Origin: Gnetum montanum
Lineage: Eukaryota; Streptophyta; Gnetopsida; Gnetales; Gnetaceae
Assembly: GCA_015680685.1 (NCBI GenBank)
Contig: MNCI01005348.1
Span: forward strand, 140,745 to 204,744
Direction of reading: 5' to 3'
DNA length: 64,000 nucleotides
The position numbers and the translations under genes are program-made. Below are positions 12,035 to 24,819 of this stretch, one piece after another; the first letter of the stretch is position 1; each line of letters begins with the position of its first letter. A model generated the notes under the pieces. The model had not been told where the DNA came from. It ran no database searches and saw only the letters and a list, made by a program, of their open reading frames with translations.

Positions 12035-13870
12035 TGATATTTTTGTATGTACAATGTTTCTAAGTGGCACTTTGTTTAAAATGAATATTATGAATAGTTG
12101 CATACATTTTGTGTTAAATCTTGTTGATCTTATTTACTTTGTCATTTATGTTACATATTCTCATTTTAAGTTTCATGAATTTATTAGAATATGCACCATA
12201 TAAATATGAAAATGACACTTGATTGTTATCCTATTAAGAAACCTAGAATCAATGCACATCCACATTTGCATTGGCATATTTCTTAGAAACTAAAATTATT
12301 ACTATTACACATGGAAATATTGACTCATTAATGAAATCATTTAAAAGTAATTCATTAAGTTATCTTTGAAGCTTCTTCTTGTAATGTAAAATCATCTACT
12401 AGATGCTCACATTTGATATGGTTGCTCTTGGTATGAAGTTAATTTGATGTTGAATAAATGTCATACTATGAAGGTCTTTCAATCTACCATTAAACACATT
12501 AACAAACTCTTATTCTAAAGGTTGTAATAGTAATGAAAGTTGACTTTCTTATTTCTTTTTATATTTTGCAAGTGTTTATAGAATTATGAATCCATTCCTA
12601 TTTCTTAGATGATGTTGAATATTTTCTCAATCATTTAAATTTCCTTCTGATTGGAGGCTTTTGGATTCATTCATTTTCATTGCCTACAACTCTAACTTTT
12701 TTATTTTCTATGGAAGTACATTATAGTGCATCTCACACATCATTGCAGGAAAAAAGTTATTGGGATATGCAAGCTACATGCTCCTCATAGTTTTGAAAAA
12801 AAATAATTTGGAAAACCACAGTACGAGAAAATTAGGACTCACATTGTGATCAAAATTTGAAGTAGAGAAGGACAAAAAAGAGTGTGAGAAAACTATGACT
12901 GTGACTCACATGCTAGTTACAATATGAACTAGAGAAGGCCAAATAATAGTGCAAATGAATTGTGAGTCACAAGTTTTTCACTATCTGATCAATAGAAGGT
13001 CAAATAATCATGCAACCAAACTATGAGTTGCAATGCATAGAGGAATGCTAGTTGAGTACGAATTGCATTCTCTTACAAGCTAGAGTATGATGACATGCAT
13101 TCCTCAGGTTCACACATAGGATCAAATAGTGTTGGTTTAATGTAAGTAGCATATTCTCATATTGTGAAATTTGACAGTGCAAGGACATGTAGGACACATT
13201 TCCTTGCATTCTTGAAAACAATGTGATGTACTGCAAGACGCATGTCACCACAACCTATCCTTGAAGGTTACCAAATTTTGAATTGCAAGGTAGTATGATT
13301 CATAGTTACTTACACTATGTAGCTATGATTAAGATGCAACTGGCATTGCATCAAATGATTAGCATAATTTAAAATTGTAACCATTATACTTACCAAAAAG
13401 TTGTATAATGTATTATTCTATCCTATAATAAAACTCAACATGGAGTATTTATATTATGGTTTTACTACAAATAACTATTCTAATTAAATAATTACCGTCT
13501 TCTTTGAATGAAGGAAAAATACTTATTAGAGAAAATAATCAAAATTTTTCCCCTTGGAAAGTAAAAATTTTGAGCCATACATAAATGTAATAAGGATGAT
13601 CAAGTAAGAATTAAATGTATATACAATATGAAACATGTGACATAGATACAAAAGGTTACTGGCTATATATTCCATATTCCTTTACAAAATTACAAAAGAG
13701 ATTCATTGCAACCTAGTTACAACACAAATTCATTTACAAAATTATAAAAGAAATGCATTACAATCCAATAGCATCAATATGGTGGACTACCTCATGCACG
13801 AATGCAATTATTAGTTTTAGTTACATAAAAAAAATACAAATGGACCATGCTCATTTCATTTATCATTTAG
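12035..13870. other. AT-rich intergenic DNA
   Basis: Nothing convincing on either strand except a weak tandem repeat near 12.85-13.04 kb. Short frames at 13048-13251 and 13753-13941 have no recognisable features. Confidence 0.5.
12845..13040. repeat. Degenerate tandem repeat, about 66-bp period, three units
   Basis: The core AGAAGG(A/T/C)(C)AAA recurs near 12864, 12931 and 12992, each followed by a GTG...ACTATGA or GAATTGTGAGTCAC segment. The units are only partly alike, so this is an old tandem duplication. Confidence 0.4.
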
Positions 13871-14970
13871 CATATGTTGTAGACACATGTTTTTCCAAAC
13901 TTGATCAACTACTAGAGAACTTAGGATTTCCTGTATCATGATTTTCCTATACATTGAAACAGAATCTGGAGTGAAATTTAATTCTTTGCTTAATACCAAG
14001 TGATGCATATACATTAATGTTTACATGGCACAATCATATTCATTTTCTTGTCTAGGAATACCTTTTACAACAATTACATTTCATTTTGTAAATATTTTCT
14101 TTCTCTTTTTCTTGAGTTCCATTATACCTTGAGAGCATAAAAATCCCTATTAAGATAAATAGTTAATAAAATTCAACATCAATTTTCTAACAATAGTAAC
14201 CTGTTATCAAGGAGGTAAGAAATCATATACTAATATTTTGTTTTCAATTATGTCAACGATAATAAGAGCCCAATGTCCACTAGTGTTTTAGGGATGATAA
14301 AACAATGAGTTTTTGGATTATAAAACTCATACCAACAAGTTTTATGTTTCAAATCATTTACAAAATCTACTTCTACAAGGAAATCATCAACGTTTTCCTA
14401 AACCAATGTACCACTTTCAACATTTAGTACATGCTTGTCTTAACTAATTCTTATGAGACACATGTATCTTGCTCTCAAAGAACTTCACATAGTATTGAAA
14501 TATCATATTGAAGATAAAATATTTTGGATTCTAATATTCTTCACATGCATAGATTAACTTCTAAAGTTGCTAAGTGCATGATGTACACATTTATGATGTT
14601 ATCATCAAGCCATTATTTTAGTCCATCTTGAAATACACTCTTGAAAGAAAATCTTATGTCAATATATGGGGCATCGAATTTCCTCACAAGCTCTTTGCTA
14701 TGAGAGACAAGAAAATGCATTAGTTTGTCAATTGTTCCACATTGATCAATTGGTGTTTTGCAATCTACATAGGCATCAACTACAAAGGTAAAATTTAATA
14801 ATAAATCATACAACATATAACCATGATAGTTTGACATGTATAATTGGACAATAAGGTGAGCATAAAATAGAAAATTTAAATTTCTAAATAAAACATATGC
14901 AACAACAACATCAAGTTCACTTGTTTCTTTATTCAAATACTTCCTCCCATGGATCACTTGTTATTTATTA
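13870..14970 (-). pseudogene. Ulp1-like (C48) cysteine protease, decayed
   Basis: On the minus strand the characteristic order of the Ulp1/SENP fold is visible. WLDDNIINVY (Trp codon at 14610-14612) matches the conserved N-terminal motif of the domain. GHWALIIVDIIENKILVYDF follows, with the catalytic His in HW (14270-14275) and the catalytic Asp about 17 residues later. QENEYDCAM comes last, with the oxyanion Gln and catalytic Cys (codon 14030-14032), where the usual DCG is DCA. Upstream, 14613-14957 encodes about 114 residues in the same frame. The family cleaves ubiquitin-like SUMO conjugates. In plants many copies are carried by Mutator-like elements rather than being host genes. Stops inside the domain (around 14335, 14295, 14160 and 14025) show it is dead. 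No transposase or terminal repeats were found next to it, so its carrier is unknown. Confidence 0.7.
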
Positions 14971-15053
14971 TGTTCAATAGAAATAAATAATCATCTAGCT
15001 ACTTTAGTTATTGGCATTTCATGAAAATATGTTAAACATTTACAATAATGACA

Positions 15054-15469
15054 TTAAAGAGAAGCTTGAAGAGCAAGAAAAGAAATTAGTAACATATAGA
15101 AAGTGCACAACATCATACCATCATTAAGGTTTTCTATAATGTTGATCTTGTTAGGGTGAATGTTTTTGGAAACATCATTCTTAACTACCAATGCATTTCT
15201 TAACAAGCGAATTTTAGTACATAGTATTATAATTTCATCACCCATTTACTATTCCTCTAGTATTTAGTATTTTAGTATTTTGGAAGATGCCTTTTGCTAT
15301 TCCTTGTAACGTTTACCCCATTCATGATTGTATATAACTTCAATAATAGCAACCAATATAAAGGCAAAATTTGATAGAAAAATAGCCTATTGAAGCTATG
15401 TTGCATTAAAAATAAAATTATCAATGAACATTCCAGGACTTGCAAGTATTCTTTAGCATATCTTAACAA
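15054..15469 (-). pseudogene. Possible upstream part of the Ulp1-like ORF
   Basis: Two minus-strand frames (15054-15245 and 15272-15469) have plausible composition but no domain. A segment here (about 15340-15385) resembles 14770-14810, both reading as a Leu/Phe-rich stretch, which suggests an internal duplication. The connection to the protease is inferred from proximity and strand only. Confidence 0.25.
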
Positions 15470-15826
15470 TTTACCATCATAAAAATAAAGAAAATAAAAC
15501 TAAATCTCCTCTAAAAAATCATATAAATTGTAATATTTTAATCATGGATGAAATCCATGAGTGAGAATGCAGGTAAATTTTGTGGTCAAACAACTGACTA
15601 ATCAGCTATTCAAATAACCATCATCTTGCCACTAAGATATATAACCTATCTATAATCAAATACTAAAAAAAGGACAACTTTAGAGATACCATAAATTAAT
15701 TTCTTCACTACCTATACCCAACCTCAAATGTGATCATTTTCAACCTAACAAACGAACATGATGCCATCATTCTAAATGATGTATTTAAATATTACACTTC
15801 ATTAATCATATTATTTATAATACAAG

Positions 15827-16809
15827 TGATGAATCATTAGTTGGTTGAGATATCATAGATGCTACATCACATCTATGTTGTAGCATCCCAATTAGAACAT
15901 CTTAGTTGGTTGCTATGTTGTAGATGCTACATTGCATGTGTTTTACTAAACAATAATTTTTGATCAACTACGATATCACATATCTGATGTCATAGCTCTA
16001 ATATCGCATATCCAATATTGCAAGATGTATGCCTGCCTATAAATATAGCACTTGGGGGCATGATTCAAATAAGTTTTATTCCATCCTTAGGTAGACTCTT
16101 TCAGTTTGTTTTCATAGTTTTAACAATAGAGGGTATGCCCATAGTATGGTGTTGAGCAGTTGTACACACTCTTTATTTGAGTGAAGTGTAGTTGGGCATA
16201 GTTCATGTTCCGAAATAAAGATTGAGATTGCTTTTCATCATTGCAGCCTCCACTTATTTTTTACTATTTTACTTCGCATAGTTTTTGTTTCTTTTTAGAT
16301 AATCATTTACATTTCCAAGTATTTTACTTTACTTGTTCATTAGTAAAGCGAAATGAGTATGACTAGTTTTAAGCATTTAAGTATATTTGTTTAGTAATCT
16401 CAGTAGTGTTATTGCTTGGTTCTCCCAGTAGCATAATGCTTGGTGATCCCAATAATGGTTACATAAGCCTAAGACATGTACTATAAGCCAAGATTGGATA
16501 CTCATTGCTATAGACTAAAGTAGATTTACATTACCACCATTACTTAGATTTAGATTGTTATTCTTAACTTTCATCATGTTCACAACTAGGAGTATTAAAG
16601 GCTAAACAACATCAATTATCATATGCCTCACTTTGGACTAAACCATATGTGACAAAGTTACCACTAGTTCAAGTGAGAAAACAACATCTTATGATTAATG
16701 CTTAATAATCTAGATACCACAACTAGTTCCATCCATGGAATTCGATCAAATTGTGCATAAATGCTTGTGATTCTTATGGTTGGGCATAAGGGGTACCTGC
16801 CACTCATCA
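15827..16809 (+). repeat. Solo LTR of the A/B/C gypsy family
   Basis: Starts TGATGAATCA and ends ...GGGGTACCTGCCACTCATCA, the same ends as the LTRs of element A. It contains the GATATC/ATATCG palindrome cluster (15966-16020), the TATA box CTATAAATATAG near 16035, and the conserved 3' portion (GGTTGGGCATAAGGGGTACC). It is about 120 bp longer than the other LTRs. CAAG flanks both sides (15823-15826 and 16810-16813), and ACAAG does so if the terminal A is shared. No internal sequence or primer site follows, as expected after LTR-LTR recombination. Confidence 0.85.
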
Positions 16810-18410
16810 CAAGAGTTTGATGCAATTAACTTATGCTAAGATATGAAATCATTTTGGAGTTAATAATCAATTAAATGTATTTAACATAACTTATGAGTTT
16901 ATAATGTTAAGTGAGAATTCAAAACTATAGTTTAAACTTTTAATATGACTAATTAAAAAACCATATGACTAAAGAGTTATATAATATATATTTATTCTTT
17001 CAAATAGTAAAAATATAACATTAAAATTAAAACGTCAAAACTAGTTTATATAAATATAGCTTAATAGATAATTTCAATACTTTCTTGGAAATATGTACTG
17101 AACGCTAATTACACTTTAAAGCTCTTGCATAAGTTATAGCTGCCTAAGTTCTATTATAGAATTACACTACAAAGCTATTTAATAACAAAACACTTTTATC
17201 ACCATCACCATGAAAGTGTGTTTAACTTGGCCTATGATATGTAAAAATATTGCTAGACTTTAAATCAAAATGAGAAACACACATTGACCATTACATAAAA
17301 CCCACATTTTCATAAATACCATGGTCAACGAAGTGAACATTGTGAAATAAATTTTTTTTTTTTGATGAAATACAACACACACTGTTTTCTAAAACACAAG
17401 ACTCATAACAGAAATAATAATAATAAAAAATTAGAGTTGCACAATGTAATCCTCTTCCACATGGGCTAGTAAATATAGATTTCTGTTCACAAAAATACCA
17501 CTCATTAACAGTTCTGAAACAAATGAAGTTGAATGCTATATAAAGAGCTAGAATTTTTAGAATGCATTGATTAGAAAATGCAGTGTGCACTACAACAATC
17601 ACCATGGTGCTTAGCTTCAATTGTGAAACAAAGCAAACTACCATGAAATCTCATGCAAGTATATATTACTATGAAAACATACCAAAAATGACTTAAACAA
17701 AGCAGGAAATCAAAATTAGGAAAAAAACCCAAAACCTTGCAATGAACCAGAGAAGTAACAGGGAGTAACAGTAGAACAGTAGAGGTCCTTCATAACAGCA
17801 CTGAAACAACACATGAAAATAAAGAAAACATTTACCTAAGTGTTGCTGGTGAAAATTTTCAGAGACTGCAGGTTGAATGGCCCTGACCAAAGTAATCTGC
17901 AGATGAAGAACACCCAAATTTTGAAATGCTTTGGATAATTTGAGTTATGTATATGCATATTAGCCTCTTTTCATGATCGACATGCCACGGGATGCAATTA
18001 CGAATACATCATGATTTAGTATGGGCATGAATGCACATCTAAGACCATAGTTTAATATGGGCATGCATGTACATCAAATCCAGTAGGATATTCACTGCCT
18101 AATAAGGCCAAGGATACCCTTTGCCCTTCAACCATCACTACAAAGCTAAAAATAAGAATAATTATTAATTTTTTTATGAAAATAGAATATCTGTTAAATA
18201 AATCCTATAACTGGTCGACATAATAAGGCTTCAATTTTAATATAATAAGCAAATTTATTTCAAGCTTCAACGTCGCTGCAAGATGTTAAAAGATAATTTA
18301 CAATTGCAATCACTGATTTTTTGTTGGAAGAAAAACTAAAAGTCAACTTAGCAGAATTGGACTTTCCTACAATTTTTAGGTTTCTTAAACGAACTGCATG
18401 TTCTTTATCA
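16810..18410. other. AT-rich flank downstream of the reductase pseudogene
   Basis: Minus-strand frames at 17291-17644 and 17693-17917 are open but Cys, Phe and Tyr rich, with no domain. They lie 3' of the reductase pseudogene and could be remnants of its downstream sequence. I see nothing that can be named. Confidence 0.4.
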
Positions 18411-19111
18411 TTTTGATTACAGAATTGAACTCGTAACAGCCTCAGTTTCAATCGAATGGAGGCATGATCCTGTTCTGGGATCCCGGAGAGCGCCGCAAGC
18501 CACAGACCCTGAAATGCAGTCGCCAAAAATATGATCCAATCCGTGATTGAATTCAAATCCCATGTCAATGACCTTCTGCGACGACACCCCTGCAATTTGG
18601 CTACCCTCCTCTTCCTCTTTCACTCTTGCATATAAGATTCAACACACGTTAAAACGAATCCGATGCTTTAAATGAGAAAAAAATTAATAATAAAGAATTT
18701 GGAGCTAAACATACTGCGATGTCACAGGAAATTCTGGTTATTTAGAAGCAGGGTAGTGTGATAATTGTGAAAGAGCTATGCTTACGCTGCTGCAGATACG
18801 GCGACACTGTGCGGAAGGATTCTCCATCACAAATATGTGAGCATTGATTGCATCCTCCGTGTGAATCAATAGCGTCCACCCAAAACACTGCTGCATCACC
18901 TTCATCGTCTGAAAGAGTACTTCATCACCTGCAATACATAATTTATTTCACGTTGATCCATTTGATTTGAACAGCAACACCAGATTTATTGAATTCACTT
19001 CTACCCATTTGATTTGATTCCGGGGTTGAAACGCAGTACAATCTGGTTGTAGTAGATATCCAATAATTACTTTTTCTGGTAAACACTTTGACGACGGAAA
19101 AAAGCGTTCTA

Positions 19112-19456
19112 TTTTTACTTCCCGTATCCTATCACTTAAATCAATCAAGCAAGTTTAGAGAGATTAGGCTCTTATTATTTTAAAATTGAAATAGGAATTA
19201 GTAAGGTTTGTCCATGTCTCAAGACGAGAGGATTTATCTTTGATGCAAATTTGTCATTTATGTAATCAAAGAGCAATTTTAAAATTTTTACTTCCAGTAT
19301 CCTATCACTTAAATCAATCAATCAAGCAAGTTTAGAGAGATTAGGCTCTTATTATTTTAAAATTGAAATAGGAATTAGGAAGGTTTGTCCATGTCTCAAG
19401 ACGAGAGGATTTATCTTTGATGCAAATTTGTCATTTATGTAATCAAAGAGCAATTG
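19112..19456. repeat. 173-bp tandem duplication in a reductase intron
   Basis: 19112-19284 is repeated at 19285-19456 with very few differences (for example CCCGTATCC against CCAGTATCC and one extra ATCA). It is recent relative to the surrounding decay. It lies in the intron between the YFISK exon and the next one. Confidence 0.9.
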
Positions 19457-19835
19457 AAGATAAGCATCACTTATTAATGACGATGCTTAATGAAATGTTT
19501 TGTTTTTATGCAAAGTGGCCACAAAGATAAATTAATGAATTATAGTTAATAGTTTAATAGAACTTTTTGAAGTAAAACCAAAAAAACTTGGTAACTTTAT
19601 TGATAAATATTTATAACACATGCTATATATTTCTGGTGTTTCAGTTTGATTTCCAGGGCATGTATTTACCAGTGAAGAAGGATAAGAGTCCAGCACAAGT
19701 CTTGGGCAGCTCTGATGTGATGAAAGGTCCATCTACAATTGCCCGTGATATGGTGACCACTTTGATCTCATTTTCGTGTTCTTCCCCGAATTTCAGAGCC
19801 GCTTGCTCCGCAATGACTTTAGATATGAAATAGAA

Positions 19836-20540
19836 CTGTCATGCCATTTACACACTTTAGATCGTGATCAACTGGTTAGTGCAGGATAATTCAATGTGAA
19901 GTAGACTTATTGATTCATTTACAGAAATAATGTCATGATTCATTGTTTAATGAATATTTTTAAGTAATTGATCTTTCTCTGTTACTCGTTTCTTTAACCT
20001 ATGCTCTTTGTTTGCTGCAAGATTCTTCTCTGTGCTATGAATGACCATCTAAAAATGGATTTGGATTTAACCTAAGATTGAAAGTGAGACTTAGAAAAGC
20101 CCTGGAAAAAAGGATGATTCTGTTGCTGCCAAGGACACTAGTGGTTAGGATTTGAACAGGTAAGTGTTTGGAGGATGTATAGAATTTAAACGCGGCTAGA
20201 AAACCAGGGATGCAAGGCTGTAAGCAAGCAACAAAAAATGGCAAGAGCTGAATGGGTCCAACGGACTTAGGATGCATGATGTAAAAGGGTATGGAAACTA
20301 AATTCAAAACTTGTAGCTTTGAATGAGTTTACCAGTTGCATTTTGAGTTGTATACACAGCTGAATTAAAAACTTTTAAGAGAGGGGATCATAATGTGAAA
20401 ACACAGAAGAAACATCTTTTTTAATCTTTCTCCTGAGAAATTGATATTTTATTACATAATTATACCATGAGTAGAAGGATTCAGCAAATATCAGAAAGGG
20501 ATTGAATTAGGATTTCCATTCCCTACATATCAAATGTTAC
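19836..20540. other. Gap in the reductase pseudogene where an exon is expected
   Basis: The sequence between the second exon's donor and the YFISK exon's acceptor contains no central reductase coding on the minus strand. On the plus strand, 20050-20160 reads briefly as charged, Lys/Leu-rich coding followed by GTAAGTG. The origin of this block is unknown, and replacement of the exon by foreign sequence is possible. Confidence 0.4.
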
Positions 20541-20999
20541 CTCGGAGGTTTTATATACTTCAGCAGGATTTGCTACATGAAATACTCCATGACATCCGTC
20601 CACAGCCGTGTCAAATGAGTGTTCCTCAAGAAGATCTGCTTTGAATAATCTGAGCCTTTCCTCTGCCCCTTCCAGTGTTTTCAGGGGCCCTGCCTTTCTT
20701 GGATTCTCTGCAATTCCCAGTACTCTTTCAGATTAAAATGCATGAATTACTACGTATTTTGTATAAAAATCTATGTTGGGAATGTAATTATATTACCAGG
20801 ATCTCTAACAGTAGCATGAACCATATGACCTTTCTCTAACAGTGTCTTAACTAACCATGATCCTAAATACCCTGCTGCTCCAGTGACACAGTATGTCTTC
20901 TTCTCCATATCTTTCTGCCAACTGTTTGTTGAGGTAACCTTAAAAATGGACGAGAAGGAATTAGTACTCTGGAGTCTGAACTGATCTTTGAAAAGAGGA

Positions 21000-22560
21000 A
21001 GGAAATGATCTTTGCTGGTTCAAAATCATGTCTTACCCAATGTATTTGTTGCCAGAAATCATGCAAAAATATATATTTTAATTGCTAACTGTTCATCACG
21101 TTTTAAAACTTGCTGAATACGGTCCCCAGCGATCAGGTTTTATAAAACCCATGCAAAATTTAAGTTTTACCAATCAGTTGCTTGCTGTTGACATCAATAT
21201 TCTTATGCTTGGAATGGGGCAACGATTTATAAGTTTTTCCTACCACCAAGTCTTTGGTTTCATAAGTTCATGGCCATCAACTCTGGCTATAGTTACAACT
21301 TTTATGATAATGATATGCATCTCTTCTAAGGATCCCAATGACAGGGCCACATTTGAAATTTGAAGCTTTCTATCATCAATAATAAATTGTTGTTAATATG
21401 AATATTAAATCCATTTAGTGAATGATTACTTTATAATGGTAGTTGTTATTATTAATGAAGAAGCTTAATTAATGGGAGGTTTTAATCTAGCTTAAATTTA
21501 ATGTTACCAAAACAATCTCATCAAATCATTATTAGAAACTCATCTTATCTTTTTTCTTAAAAAAATGATAGTATCTGGTTAATGTTATTTTAGTATGTGC
21601 TATTTTAGCAATGCCCCTACTTTTCGGCCAACAAACTAACACATTGACAAAGAGATAGGCTCAGGTAGAAACAACAACATGCATGGCTAAGGATGTGTGG
21701 CTGTTTCTTTTTCTAACAATAGTGGAAAACCCAGTAATGAAAACATGTAACAATGATAGTAGGAAGTGGGGATAGCTATGTTTGAGAATGACAATAAAGA
21801 TTTAGCAAAGTGTGGAGCAGTACTATGTTAATGTAAGACATGGTGGTTGTAAGAACAACACAAAGGATGCTAATTTTGTGAGCACAGTGCATAGGAAGAA
21901 CAATGATTATTAGCCCTAGGAGATGGTAGTAAAGAATATCCAAAGGATGCATGAGGCTTCTTATCTATGAACCTTCACTAGTATATTAGATTGTGGCTAT
22001 AATAATGTACTTAGTAGCCCATGTGTTTAAGAAGCTAAGCAACAAGGATTTTATTCTGTACCAAACACATGTAAAATAAAAGCAAGCTTCATGCCTACAT
22101 CGTAGACATTTCTGGCACTAGCCACTCTTTGCTGGAGATTTCGAAACTTACTTAAACTCAAACCATAATCCGTAGGAGTTTATGCTAAAACCTTGTTGAT
22201 TTCAACATTCCCATGCTTAACATGGGGCTCCAACTTAATAAGTTTTTGTGTCTTTAGGTCTTAAAACTCATTATCTTTGATCATCAACTATTGATCTAAT
22301 AACTTGCTTAACAAGGGTTGGGGGTGAATATGAAATACATTTTATAAACCTTAAGATTAATTATTGTTATTATTAGTATTAAGCAGTATTGCTTCTTTAT
22401 TTGGTTTGCAGAATCTTGTTTTTTCTAGTACATTCAAAATTTATTAGAATTGTTTTGAACATGATGCTTTGCAAATGGTAGATATGGTTTTTTTAAAGAA
22501 ATTCTTTAATTCAATTACATCATTACACAACATTTTTTGAGATGATTCCAATGATATCCA
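21000..22560. other. Intergenic DNA upstream of the reductase pseudogene, with a diverged repeat pair
   Basis: 21186-21275 and 22196-22280 are diverged direct copies (GTTGA(C/T)...TCAA(T/C)ATTC...ATGCTT, then ATAAGTTTTT...TTTAGGTCTT or a similar end). An open frame of 93 codons at 21082-21363 covers the first copy but shows no known domain. The rest is unremarkable. Confidence 0.4.
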
Positions 22561-22569
22561 TACTATGTA

Positions 22570-22990
22570 GGTACCTTCAATGGAACTTGTGATGGTAAAA
22601 GTAGAACCTATGATGACATTAGCAAAATCCATAATATCAATGAAACCTATGATGATGTTAGCAGAACCCACAGTGTTGTCAACAAAACCATAGAACCTAG
22701 TAGAACCTATGATTATGTTAGTAGAAGCTATGATGACATTAGCAGAATCATGGAAGCTAGTGGAACTTGTCATGATATTAGTAGAACCCACCTATGATGA
22801 TATGAGTAGAACCTATATCTTCAGTGGAACTCATGACATTAGTGGAATCTATAATGATGTTAGTAGAATTCATATCTTTAGTGAAATCCATACCTTTAGT
22901 GTAACGTATGATGATGTAAGTAGAAACCATGCTTTCAACAGAACCCATGATGATGTTAGTAGAACTATAACCAATTGAAGACATGACCAT
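22570..22990 (+). repeat. Degenerate minisatellite, core GTAGAACC(TATGATGATGTTA)
   Basis: About a dozen imperfect units of roughly 27-36 bp built on CCTATGATGATGTTAGTAGAAC. The array creates chance open frames on both strands (22444-22791 minus, 22709-22978 plus) whose repetitive Asp/Val/Ser or Ile/Gly/Ser products come from the repeat and are not genes. Confidence 0.8.
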
Positions 22991-22999
22991 ATTAGTGTG

Positions 23000-24800
23000 A
23001 AGGATAATTAGAGATAGTCAAAATTGCTTATTATCTCTAGGAAAACTACTCAATAACTTCTAATAATTCCTACATTGAAGATGTTGGCCAAGATACTTAT
23101 GAGAAGGTTGATAGAATAATGAAAGAGAAATCATTAGCAGGATAATCCTCTTGCATTCCTTGAAATTATTAATTCTGATGTCCTAATATTTTTATTTAAA
23201 AATAAAAACATAAAAAAGAAAAGAACCTTCCATTACTCTAACATTCAATTGTCTTAAAGGTATTTTCATACTGATATTAGTAAAAAAATTCTTTTTATGA
23301 ATAGGTGATCTTGTTTGCATTATTTTTGTTAATTTTAGGTATAAACCAAAAAAAATGGAAAGAGTCAAATGAGTGACTATTGTGGTGACCTTGCCATGAG
23401 TAGTTTTTACAAAGTTATTTTAGGTGGTTGTTGGTCTCTAGCACCACCAAGGCATGGATATACCCACCCACATGGCTAAGCATGTTTAACAATAAAGATT
23501 TGTCTCCAAAATAGAAAAAATCTATCTAAGGAATTATTGTCTTATATGTAGCAAATGTCTATCCCTCCTAGTTGTCTGTTAACATAATTATAGAAATTGA
23601 ATATCTCTCCTTTAAGCCTAGCTTTCAATTTTACACAACATTCATATATAATGAATGAACAATTTTATAGGAAAGGTCAATCTTAAATTTTGAGCTATCT
23701 ATTAGCTAAATTTCCAATGCTAGACCATAAAAATTTCGCTAAAAAGAGTAGGAGATTGAGGTAGAGAGATTATTTGGAAAGCTGAAAATCATATAAAGAA
23801 GACAATATTTCCTATGTTAAGCTTATTCAAAATTGACACTTATCAAAGCTATCCCATTAAATTAGAATAATAGAAAGAAGATTAACCTCTACTTATAGAG
23901 AAAATAACCTTTCCCAAAACTAGCAATCCATTCATATGTTGTTATGCAATATTTAAACTAGACGACATAGAAAAAGATATTCAACTAGAAATACTAGGTA
24001 AGAGATGAAAGCTAAAAGAGATAGATAAAACCTTTTCAAAATGTTATTATATGAAATAGTCTTTACAATCTTTATTCTAAATTCCCCTCTCCAGAAACTT
24101 CCCTCTTTAGACAAGGCCCAGATGCCCTTTTAAGCTTCAACTCTAGGCTTTATATAATAGCCACTGGTAGTTACAATAGTTATAAAAATTAAAGCTTCAT
24201 ATCCTACACATTCTCTTCATATACTTGAAGGTTGTTGAATAGTTGCTCAGTTTCTTGGTAAATTTTTCCTCATTCTCTGAATCTAGAGCCCTTCAATTAA
24301 TAACTGTTGAGATAAATTTCCATGATTGAGAAGAAATTTAATAGATTAATTCATTGAACATAGTTTAGTGTTATTAAGCTTCTTTAATGACCTCTTCAAT
24401 GCTTATTTCTTCCAAACCTAATTTGGTTATGCAATCAATTACCTTTATTAATGATGCTCCTACAATAGAATAAACTTATTCCAATTGCAACTTCTTCTTG
24501 GTAGTTTCATTCATTATTGCAATAATTATTTCTTTCTAGCTTGCTACACAATTCATCAAAAATTTTAAAGCCTAAGTGTCAAAGTAGCTTATTTGATAAA
24601 TGACTAGAAAAAAATCATCACAATGGTTTTTAGGGTGAGCTCTCCTTTGTGCAACATGTTTTTAAATTTGTTTCAATTCTATTCATTAATACATAGAGCT
24701 TCATCTGTCAATTTACTTGCTTTTAGATAGGCTAATTCTAGTGTCTTAACTCATTTCATTGATTCAATTTCTATCATCATTTTTTAATGATAAGGATAAT
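23000..24800. other. AT-rich DNA without recognised features
   Basis: No domain, RNA gene or clear repeat was seen on either strand. All frames are short. Confidence 0.5.
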
Positions 24801-24819
24801 GTGGCATGTGAATAGAGCC

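Larger units (their letters stand above)
18417..20908 (-). pseudogene. DFR/anthocyanidin-reductase-like NAD(P)H reductase, exon-skipped pseudogene
   Basis: Extended short-chain dehydrogenase of the dihydroflavonol/anthocyanidin/cinnamoyl-CoA reductase type. Exon 1 (20797-20908) starts at ATG and carries the Rossmann motif [13 protein letters not shown] with a GT donor. Exon 2 (20541-20707) continues in phase through [12 protein letters not shown] and [10 protein letters not shown] to a GT donor. The next expected exon, with the central strands and catalytic Ser/Thr, is not found in the 700 bp before the next acceptor. Exon 19670-19835 has the catalytic YFISK (YxxxK) and VDGPFITSE. Exon 18714-18928 carries NAHIFVMENPSA and RRICSSV, has an in-frame TAA, and lacks a proper donor. 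The last exon, about 18417-18626, has VSSQKVIDMGFEFNHGL and ends at TAA. Exon phases agree for the first four. The missing exon, the stop and the lost donor indicate a pseudogene. The exact substrate class cannot be told. Confidence 0.8.

Noticed and set aside
17291-17917. Two open minus-strand frames downstream of the reductase pseudogene
   Set aside because: Composition is that of AT-rich non-coding DNA and no domain or splice context was found.
22709-22978. 89-codon ORF with repeated Asp-Asp-Val-Ser-Arg
   Set aside because: It is produced by the minisatellite; the opposite strand has a similar chance ORF.
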